Shown here piece after piece: positions 56,260 to 64,000 of a stretch of DNA of 64,000 bases. Both the position numbers and the translations under genes were made by a program. Origin of the DNA: Stratiolaelaps scimitus (taxonomy: Eukaryota; Arthropoda; Arachnida; Mesostigmata; Laelapidae); NCBI GenBank assembly GCA_019614645.1, contig JABWDB010000011.1, forward strand, positions 62,001 through 126,000, given 5' to 3'. Numbering within the stretch: position 1 is the first letter of the stretch; each line of letters opens with the position of its first letter. The notes beneath the pieces are model-generated. The model had not been told where the DNA came from. It was given only the letters and a program-made list of their open reading frames with translations, and searched no databases.

Positions 56260-57460
56260 TACAAAATGTGTTCTACGTTAAACCCAGCAATATTATGACA
56301 ATGACACAACACTACTTGTTATGGTGGTAGAGCGCTTCTAGCGAATCAGCCAAGTCGCTAGTGCTCACATACTTCGCCGATGCTTCCGTCTGCCATACCT
56401 CCTCACTGATACTCCCCTTCGCCTCGCTCACTCGTGTTTCACTCTACTTCTTGCTGTGGCTTGAGGCTTAAGTCTGGCAGGAGGGTGTTGCTAGCCCTTA
56501 ACGGCAAGCCACATTTGCCTCGAGTTCCCACTGCTTATTTTCGCACCGCGTCGCCATTAAATTCTCGAATCTAATCTCTTTCGTTGCTACTCGTGGGGAC
56601 TTGACTTCGCTCACGACTCACCTCTGTAAATCCGAGATACTTGAGCGAAATAGTTTTCCCTCCACATGACGTTCTCCCCTCCAACCTAAAACCTTGAAAC
56701 CGCCACTTTTGCGGCGATGGGAATGTGTGTGTGTGTGGCGCTGAGGCAAGAAGGTCGCAGCGCTAACTTCAAAGCCCGGGCAGAGTTTTCAGAGCCTGGC
56801 CGGTCCTTGGGAGATTGCTTCGATGTTTTCAAAGCCGCCGGTAACAAGTGTGACGTGACGCATACGTACAGATATAACGACTCGGAATGCAGGTGTATTT
56901 GGCACTTCGTCGAGCATAGCTTTCGACTTTCGGCTTCCAACCTTATATGGAACACGCGTCTATTCAGCGCCAAGCTTGTGAATAATCATTTGTTCACAAT
57001 CATGGTCAATAAACCCATTTATCTGTTAGCATTTGTTATTATGTCAGACATAATTCACAGCTAAATATCCACGGCGGCGTGAGGTCAAGATAGTTGGCAG
57101 CTATGTTCTTACGGAGAGACAGAGTCACTCAAACTACCGCTACGGTCACGACGTTCTACATTTTGCCTCGAGAACTAATTATGTAAATTTATCATCATCT
57201 CGCCCACACCACACCAGGACTCCTATGGTAATTACATACCGTGGCCGCAACACGCTATTGCACACTCAGAGCCTGCGAGGTGTATAGGTTTAGTATTAAT
57301 TGAATGAGTGCCGGTAGGTAGTGACGGAGCCTTCTTGAGAAAGAGAGAGCAACCAGACGAATATGACGATTGGGAGACAGCGTGCCGAGGGGAATGTTTT
57401 TTTAGTTCATGGTGCTATATATAATATTATATGGTGATTGTTCCTCGGTTAAATGAATTT
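56260..57460. other. Spacer
   Basis: Plus frame 56717-57064 (115 codons) has no recognised content. No repeat copy. Confidence 0.4.
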
Positions 57461-57462
57461 TA

Positions 57463-58190
57463 ACGACGACTTTGCTCTCAACCCCGCGAAGTGTGAGGTC
57501 TTTTCTTGTACCCCCATCCAGACCTCGAGCTCTTGTTCCTAGGGTGCCTCCTCACGCCGAGGTCGTCACCAGAGCTCGTCGGCGCCCCTCTTATGGACGA
57601 GGCCATCCGGCCCCTCCAGCACCCTTGGCTCGAGAGTACTTCGGTGATGCTCGACTGAATGCCCCTGCTGGGGCTCACCAGGGGCCAGTCGGTCCTCTCC
57701 TCTCTACATTGTGCATGCAGCACTTGCTTAGGACTAGCCCGTCCAGCAGAGAGACCCGGGCCTTTGACGATATGGTGCTGCACGCCCTTACGACAATTCT
57801 CAATCTCCAGCTTCCCTCGGCACCGGCGTCGGAGACAATCGTGTCAGTCCGCTTCGGTGGCCTCGACATCCCCATTGTTCGCCCGCTCACGCCGGTCGCC
57901 GGTATATTCGCCACGTTCCTCTCCCGCGATGTCCTCCCTCACGTCTCCGCGTCCCATGAGAATGCCCTTGATCAGACGAACACCTGAGCCTGGGGTCCCT
58001 CCTGGCCTTAGCGCCATACGTTGCTAACATGGCTCGCCTTCACGCGGTCGACCTGGATGGTGCGGGACCATGAATCCAAGCGGCACTCTCCTCGACGATC
58101 TTTCTCTTCGATTCTGTGTGGACCTCCGCTTCGAGGCCCCTGCGGTTGCGCCCCACAGCTGTGGCCGTACCTGGCCTCCGTAACGAGCCG
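57463..58190 (+). pseudogene. Non-LTR retrotransposon reverse transcriptase, C-terminal relic
   Basis: Ordered LINE motifs appear in shifting plus-strand frames. DFALNPAKCEVFS (the segment after the polymerase catalytic loop) comes first, then SPELVGAPLMDEAIRPL. Next are LLRTSPSSRETRAFDDMVLH, LTTILNLQLPSAP and VRFGGLDIPIVRPLTPVAGI. Near 58085-58165 come LDDLSLRFCVDLRFEAP and APHSCG. These resemble the post-catalytic part of LINE polymerases (SPLLxxFD...ILN, PVRxGGLGI, LRLGxxxxPHxC). Several frameshifts and stops make it dead. Clade undetermined; it need not be the same family as the 50.5-kb relic. Confidence 0.6.
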
Positions 58191-58194
58191 CTGA

Positions 58195-58690
58195 CGCTCG
58201 TGGAACTAAACCGACCGAGAGCACGCAAGCGAATGTTGGTCTCAGTGTCTGAAGTGCGCGTTCCACGACCCGCATGGCGTTGGTGTCTTTCATTCGCTGC
58301 CCCCTGAGCAGCCCAGAGGCCGGAGGCGCCATTGACGTTGCGCTCCTGGCATCAACGTCGTTGAGGATAGCCTTTTCGGCCCCTCCAAACCTCGCCCTTT
58401 TAAGGTTAGGGTCAACCGGCGGATCCTCCTCAACCATCGCCCGTCCGACACGCAAGCGCACCGCACACGCACAGTGCCTGGGAAACACACACACACACAC
58501 ACACGACATGAACAACACAGAAATTGCGCAGCAGAGAATAGCTGGCGGGACGTGGATTCGTCGTTGCTGCAAAAAGGATTAGGTGAACTGCAGATTCGAC
58601 AGCATACGAATGAAAAAGCAAACGTGCGTAATTGCTGTCTCGTCGTCGGCTGGCTAATATATACAATAATTAATGACGCAATTGGGGACG
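58195..58690. other. Spacer with (CA)n run
   Basis: (CA)n at 58484-58504. The minus 182-codon frame at 58024-58572 overlaps the LINE relic and is probably its shadow. Confidence 0.45.
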
Positions 58691-58696
58691 AGCGTG

Positions 58697-58945
58697 TCAG
58701 GCCGCCGACCTCTCGATTGTTTGCATATCATAACTATTACGAATCGAGTAAGTTCCTTGTTGATCAGGCAGACGAGTGTGCTCGACAGCCCAAGCCCTAG
58801 CGAACGGTGAGTGTCCAGACAACCTGGTCATGACGGCATCGCGTTTGGTATTGCATCGGACACATTCAGGTTCGTACTCGGGACGGCCGCCGATGGGAGC
58901 GCCACTCGCCAAGGAGACGATCCACCAGAGGAGAAAAATAAACAT
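58697..58945 (-). CDS. Candidate small secreted protein ORF, 82 residues
   Basis: The minus-strand ATG opens 82 codons. The start MFIFLLWWIVSLASGAP has the shape of a cleavable signal peptide (hydrophobic core, then small residues before AP). The mature part is polar with two close Cys residues (ECVRC), and no further cysteine is obvious. A TAA lies in frame eight codons upstream, and a TGATTGCAG further up could be an acceptor. There is no recognised family and no repeat of the Cys pattern. The plus strand also has an open frame here. Chance is a fair alternative. Confidence 0.3.
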   Translation of the reverse strand: MFIFLLWWIVSLASGAPIGGRPEYEPECVRCNTKRDAVMTRLSGHSPFARAWAVEHTRLPDQQGTYSIRNSYDMQTIERSAA

Positions 58946-58949
58946 TTCC

Positions 58950-60420
58950 CTCGTTGACGCTGACGATTATCGAAATGCGCTGGGCCTACCCAACATCTGC
59001 AATCATAAGAGTGGTCATAATGGCATAGAGAATGGACCACTCACTGGAACAGCGGCAAACCGGCATTTCGGTTAGGAAGCTTGCCGACAACGTCAGAGCC
59101 CCCTGCCCTGTGTCTGCGAGTCTGCGTACTACCATTTTCGGATATTCTTCCCCGCGTTGCTTGCACCACGCTAAGATCTCTCTCTCTCCCTCTCTCTCCG
59201 TACTTCTCCGTGCTGCTTGCGTGCCTCACCAGCGATCCAACGAGTCACGGCTGCCTGCAAGCTAAACAACCTTGCGGAAAACTCCAAAGGCCAAAAGAGC
59301 AGGGAGGCTGACTCACACCCACGCACGTACACGGATAGACAGCATTGGGGAAACCTTTCTCGTCTTCGTCTGACCAACGGACGAGTAGTGGGATCAGCAG
59401 GAGCCCGGAGTAAGTATATGACCCGGAGAAAGAACTTCCGGCTAGCAATGACGAGGGGTGGACGCAGTGTGATGGGAGCGGGTCGGCCGCTTGCTCGACG
59501 ACAGGCGAATGAACAATGTAGGTCTCAAGCGAGTGGGCGCTCGGGGCTTGGACGACGAGGAACGGGAAAAAAAATACGAAAATGCAGAGTAGAATGAGAA
59601 GAACGAACAGCAGAAGCAGCAGTAGCGTGGCACAATGCAGTGGCTATCCCTGTCGGGCTTCGGCGCAGACCAGGAACGACGAGTCATTTAGCACGAAACT
59701 CGCTGAACGAGACGAGGACGCCACGATCAGGTCAGGGAGGGCCGAAGCCTGGAGGACGAGATCGGTACAGTGGAGGTCTTCTTTACTGGGAAGGGTAGAG
59801 TGAATGGTGAATGTTGGTCTGCTAGGAGAGCCCTCCTTCGGGGCATCCTAGATGGCTAAGTACGCCTCCTGGACGTCCTCCTCAGAGTGGAGATTAGGGC
59901 AACAGAACTCTAATTCACTAGCACACACTGCCACCCCCTTTCTAATGTTGGTAGAAGGTCGGCTCGGTTGGGCTCGATCCTGGCCATCCTGGAGGCTACG
60001 ACGACGCAAGAGGTACCTATGAAATGTTGCTATAATAGTCTCGTTCTCACGAGACGAGAATTCATGCGCAGGATGAAATGTAAATGTGTGAATGAAAAAT
60101 GGTGTGCTTTTAGGGTGGGTGGTACGAGTGGCTGGTTATCACCGGGGGCAGGAGATGAACGAGGCTCAGAATAGAATTGCGTGGGCATATATTTAGCCGA
60201 GCCAACGGTACGAACCGAACGACACCGTGCCTATATATAACAAACACGTACATTAGGGTGGGGCACAGAACTAGGAGCTTGTGGAACCTGTCCATATATT
60301 AGGCAAGTGAGTATTCGTGTTCATGAATAGGTACATTCATAAACATTGTATAAATATAATCGATGAAGGAGTAAGGGCGCAATTCTCGCATGACTATTGC
60401 TTGCGAGTTTAAACGCTTTG
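58950..60420. other. GC-moderate spacer
   Basis: Overlapping frames on both strands at 59032-59803 (including a 126-codon plus frame at 59217-59597) without recognisable domains. A CT-rich run lies at 59177-59200. Confidence 0.4.
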
Positions 60421-60424
60421 GTCT

Positions 60425-60660
60425 AGGCAGTGACTGTAGCTTAAACGAGGGAGTCCCTGTCTGAATCAGTGCCAACAGTCATTGGTTCGAATCCCCCTAA
60501 CCGAAACAGATATAGGGACATAGACTTTAGGCGGTCCTGGCCTCCCCACTGCCAACCTCCTGGAAGAGTGTCCCACAGGCTGGTCTGTGCGACCGGGGTG
60601 TTCTTCGCCGTTGTCTTCCTTTTGGAGCGCCTTTCTCTCGATGACAGACAAACATGATAA
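60425..60660 (+). repeat. Repeat family C, copy 3 (with tRNA-like head)
   Basis: The head looks tRNA-derived: TAGCTTAAACGAGGGAG (box A like) and GGTTCGAATCCCCC (box B, about 60484-60497). The body then matches copies 1 and 2 (CCTCCCCACTGCCAACCTC, CCCACAGGCTGGTCTGTGCG, ACCGGGG, TTTCTCTCGATGACAGAC). This copy defines family C as a tRNA-derived SINE. Confidence 0.7.
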
Positions 60661-60664
60661 ATAA

Positions 60665-61700
60665 TATATAACAAAGTATATAGAAACATTATTTAGAGTA
60701 TCGAGTATGTATGGCTCTTTGGGTGCGGTTGCCATGGAAGCCACGAGAAACAGCACTCCACGATTTGTGGTCGCCCCTTGACCCCCAGAAATCATGTTTT
60801 GGCTGGAGCATGATTGACGTTGTTTTGCCGTCACATCGATTTATGGGAAAAGTCAAAATTAGTCCAGCATGACCGACATCATAGACCTTTAGAAGGAAGG
60901 CCAGACAGCGGTACCAAAACCTGGCGTAGATAGAGATCTGAGGGTGGGCTATGAAAAACAGAGTGTCGGGTAGAGTACATTTTCAGAGCTGTGGTATAAG
61001 CAGACTCTACTAAAAGGTCATTGTTAATGGCGCGATCTCTCGGGAATGGGAGACGATGGCGTTAGGAACGCTGAGGTTCTTCCTGATGAGAGCAACCTAT
61101 TAGAGGACCGTGGGTAATTATGTGGGCAGTGAGTGAATACAGCTCCAAAAGCGGTTCATTAAATATAATAATCTACATTAATATGTGACAAAAATAAACG
61201 ACAGAGCGAAATCACAAAAGCGGAATTAAATTTCAGCCATGCCGCGCAACGATAATAAGATTTGCGTTTACACTCATCGTTGAGCCTTAATGAAGTCGGT
61301 GTAAGATCTTACAGTAAGGAAAATTCCTCTCGTGGGGTCATTCGAGGTATTTTTTTCCCTGGAACTCAAGGCTCGTCTTCATGACGTAACGAGCGCACAT
61401 GCTGGAAAGAGCAAGAAAGTCATAAACTAGTTTGGCATGCTAATTTTCAGCTCGAGTGTGGCGGGGTTGAGCAAAGACACATTTGCAAAACACCGACTAC
61501 CATTTATGGTAAGCAAACCATGTAGGTAGGTCTGCTATTCATTGTCTATCGAGGGGTTTCTTATGACAGGGCGGTATGGAGAAAATGATTTCTCTCGAAC
61601 AAAATAAAACTCGTGCCTCGCTCCAAATGTTGTTGTTTTGTTTTGATTTGCGACAAATTTTAGTATTACATCAAATCAATAAACAGCTCAAAAATAAAGT
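60665..61700. other. Spacer, nothing supported
   Basis: No gene, RNA gene or repeat copy could be supported. Confidence 0.45.
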
Positions 61701-61704
61701 ACTG

Positions 61705-61885
61705 GGCCCCCTTTTCTCTTTGGAGAAGGGGAGATTATCTTCAAACGCACGAACACTACCAGTGACGCTACAACCTCCATTAAAGTGGGCTGATCCTGTG
61801 CAGAGCGGTTGACGTGGACGACAAAACGCCTCTACCTGCTAAAGTCACCATCCTTTGTTGAGAGTCCATCGCTTCCCTAGAGTCG
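61705..61885 (+). repeat. Repeat family E, copy 2
   Basis: Same ordered blocks as 53409-53575 (TCTTCAAACGCAC, AAAGTGGGCTGATCC, AACGCCTCTACCTGCTAAA, GAGAGTCCATCGCTTCCCTA), with about a dozen extra bases in the middle. Confidence 0.6.
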
Positions 61886-61889
61886 GCCC

Positions 61890-62785
61890 GCCTTAGATCT
61901 TCATCGACGTGCATTTTATCATAATCTCAAGGCGTCGATAATATCCTCTTCTTTCTGCCGTAATCATGCCTATTAAGTTGTTCCTCAAACAACATATGAC
62001 GATTATGATCTAACTCCCAAAACACCGATTACTATGCGCTGCTTCAAGGCGTTGCAAGGAGAGTGATCTTAGCTTACGAAATGAAGGTGGCATCGAGTTG
62101 CACCGATTTGTTACGCTCGCGCGTACTCCTCTCAAATGATCCATCTCCTTCTTTCTTCTATGCTACACACCGCTTTTTGTACTGTCTTTGCAGAAGCTTG
62201 GCATGTTGAGTTGAAGTTTTCCGGCTTCCCGATGGCAGTTTTAGCAAATCCAGGAATTTCGATGGGGCTCCTCCCTGGCCTGGCCGGGCCGCCCGGGGCG
62301 AACCTGCGCGGTGCGGAAGGCAGCTAAAGCGAGGTCTCGAACACACGGAAAGGGAGCTAGTCGGCCACAGAGAACATTCTGGAATGTAAAAGCGCTTACG
62401 TTGTCGATGACGCCGCAGAGAGATTAGTATTTGGAATGGCCGACACATACGAACTATTTCGGGTACTCGAACAACGCGCACGGCGGATCATTGTAGCGCA
62501 CCTTTGACGTTGGACGTCCTGCTGTGCTGGCGCACGCTGTTCGTGTCCCTTGATGCGTTTGGTATTGTGATCCGCTAGTCGCTAGCTGAAAGCCTCTGAG
62601 CAGTTACATTTGAGGAGAACATTAGGGTTGGTAGCTGTGGCTGGCACGCACTTTCTCTTTCAACATTGGGTGAACGCATTGGCGTTTGCGTCACACGCGA
62701 GGACAACACACCACGCCAGATGCACACTGATCGCAATATAGCATTGTGTCGTCGATACGGCTTGAGCACGCCAAGCACCCACCAT
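61890..62785. other. Spacer
   Basis: Frames at 62136-62327 (plus) and 62158-62481 (minus) overlap in a short GC-rich patch; no recognisable domain. Confidence 0.4.
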
Positions 62786-62786
62786 C

Positions 62787-62820
62787 TATATATATATATA
62801 TATTATATATATATATATAT

Positions 62821-62852
<32 letters not shown>

Positions 62853-62862
62853 ATATATATAT
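62787..62862. repeat. (TA)n array with regularly spaced TT interruptions
   Basis: TA repeats are interrupted by TT at 62803-62804, 62820-62821 and 62841-62842, giving blocks of 17, 21 and about 20 bases. Confidence 0.9.
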
Positions 62863-62864
62863 GA

Positions 62865-64000
62865 GGATCGGAAACACACAAACGCCTTGCGCCGAGTCGA
62901 ACGACGATAGCCGTTCGCAACTGAACGCTTCTGAACCGCCGGACGGCTGTCAACAAGTATTGTTCACTCTATAACCGTCCCTGTACGAGCGTTGTCAACG
63001 TTACCACCATCACTCTTGGGGCGAAGCGTCGACTCGTTCTCGGCCGGCACGACTCATGACGAGTCATTTACGTTCCACCAACGTATTTTTCCCCAAGATT
63101 CCGTCACGACGTCAACGTAACCTCGTGTCTACCTCGACTCGCCGTATTTCGTTTTGTGGCTTCCATGTCTATTACTGAGGCGCTTACGGCGTCCTCGTGC
63201 ATACTCACACAGCATACTCGTACAGCATTAGTCGGAGAGAAGTATGTGTTTCGTCACACACGACAAGCGGGGCGGGGGGATTATCAGCAATGCGCAGACG
63301 AGCCCATCAGCTTTGTGGCGTTGTGCGCGGACTCAGCTAAGATTTGAGTGACGCTTACTTGTTCACCTGTTGAAATAGACTCGAGTGATTATGTTACGAT
63401 TAATTACCATTCTTATGCATACAGAATAAAGCCCACTAGATATCTAAGAACAAACAATCAAAATTCAGTCAATGTTGGTTTGATATATATTATACATATA
63501 TATCTATATATATATATATATGTCTGTGTGTGTGTTACAACGACCAGCCCCCATAGCATGCGGAAGCGTTTCGCTTGAAAAAGGTGTAGTTTTAGACACG
63601 AGAAAACTCCAAAGAATGTCTTCATTAGATAACAACATCGTCGATCTATCTGCCGGGATGGACACTGCATTACTATTCTTTTAGTTTCCTCACCCTATTG
63701 GTTCTTTACGCCGAGCAATTAATTACAGCAACAATCAACCACAAACTGTTAGAGCGAACGTGAAAAGCCTGTTCCCAAGGTACTTTATTATCTCGAATTA
63801 AACTGAACGGGCTGTACGTCCTTTGAGTCAGTACGAGTAACTTTGTGCACGTTTCTACAGAGCAAGCAGTCCAGCGAGAAGGAGAGGATGATGGCGATAT
63901 GTAAGCCGAACCTTGCCGTAACAATGCGTCCGGTCGACACTAACGATGCGAAAGGGGTTTCGAATGATCTCGACGTCGTCAGAAACCTGTGAATCTTTGC
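62865..64000. other. Spacer to window end
   Basis: A TA/TG microsatellite at 63485-63532. Short frames only. Any gene crossing the right edge cannot be seen. Confidence 0.4.

Noticed and set aside
58024..58572. 182-codon minus frame
   Set aside because: Lies antisense to the LINE relic, whose motifs are on the plus strand; probably a shadow.
1..64000. CRISPR arrays, bacterial operons, riboswitches, rRNA genes
   Set aside because: No regularly spaced direct repeats with unique spacers, no Shine-Dalgarno-led gene strings and no recognisable rRNA segments were seen.

Overview
This window looks like nuclear DNA from a eukaryote, most likely an arthropod. The reasons are decayed Tc1 and mariner DNA transposons, several tRNA-derived short interspersed elements (SINEs), degenerate non-LTR retrotransposon fragments, many long (TA)n and (GA)n microsatellites, canonical GT-AG splice-like boundaries, and no bacterial operons, Shine-Dalgarno sites or dense long ORFs. 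I could not fix the species. A mite or tick is possible from the general texture, but that is inference. No gene can be named with certainty. Almost all of the window reads as intergenic or intronic DNA.

Layout. 1-11 kb is AT-rich spacer with SINEs; three SINE copies in the window have perfect target-site duplications (1.5, 10.3 and 25.3 kb). 11.5-17 kb holds GC-rich islands with overlapping open frames on both strands (11.5-12.5 and 16.0-17.0 kb), separated by (TA)n arrays. 17.5-27.4 kb is spacer with SINEs and a few protein-like open frames (19.3, 22.3, 23.0 and 27.1 kb). 27.58-28.96 kb is a nearly complete but broken Tc1-like transposon with an IR/DR end structure. It is followed by two copies of an unclassified repeat (29.0 and 30.5 kb). 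34.1-35.7 kb is GC-rich and contains the best single host exon candidate: the C-terminal exon of a type I membrane protein on the minus strand, loosely resembling the LAMP family. 36.8-45.8 kb carries several exon-like frames bounded by splice-like signals on both strands, ending in the longest open frame of the window (44.1-45.4 kb, plus) and a CTG/CAG-rich stretch. 48.8-51.1 kb and 57.4-58.2 kb are non-LTR reverse transcriptase relics. 55.06-56.25 kb is a mariner element with recognisable ends but an internal deletion of the catalytic core. The last kilobases are spacer with more SINEs and a TA array carrying regularly spaced TT interruptions at 62.8 kb.

How the parts fit together. The clearest story is mobile-element history. 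One SINE family (called B here) has an A-tail, target-site duplications of 15-18 bp and 5' inversions. These are signs of target-primed reverse transcription with twin priming by an L1-type machinery. The Tc1 and mariner copies are dead. The host coding calls rest on open frames, codon pattern (RNY-rich, C/G-ending codons) and splice-like edges only. They are given as exon candidates with modest confidence, because many open frames of 60-150 codons arise by chance in 64 kb.
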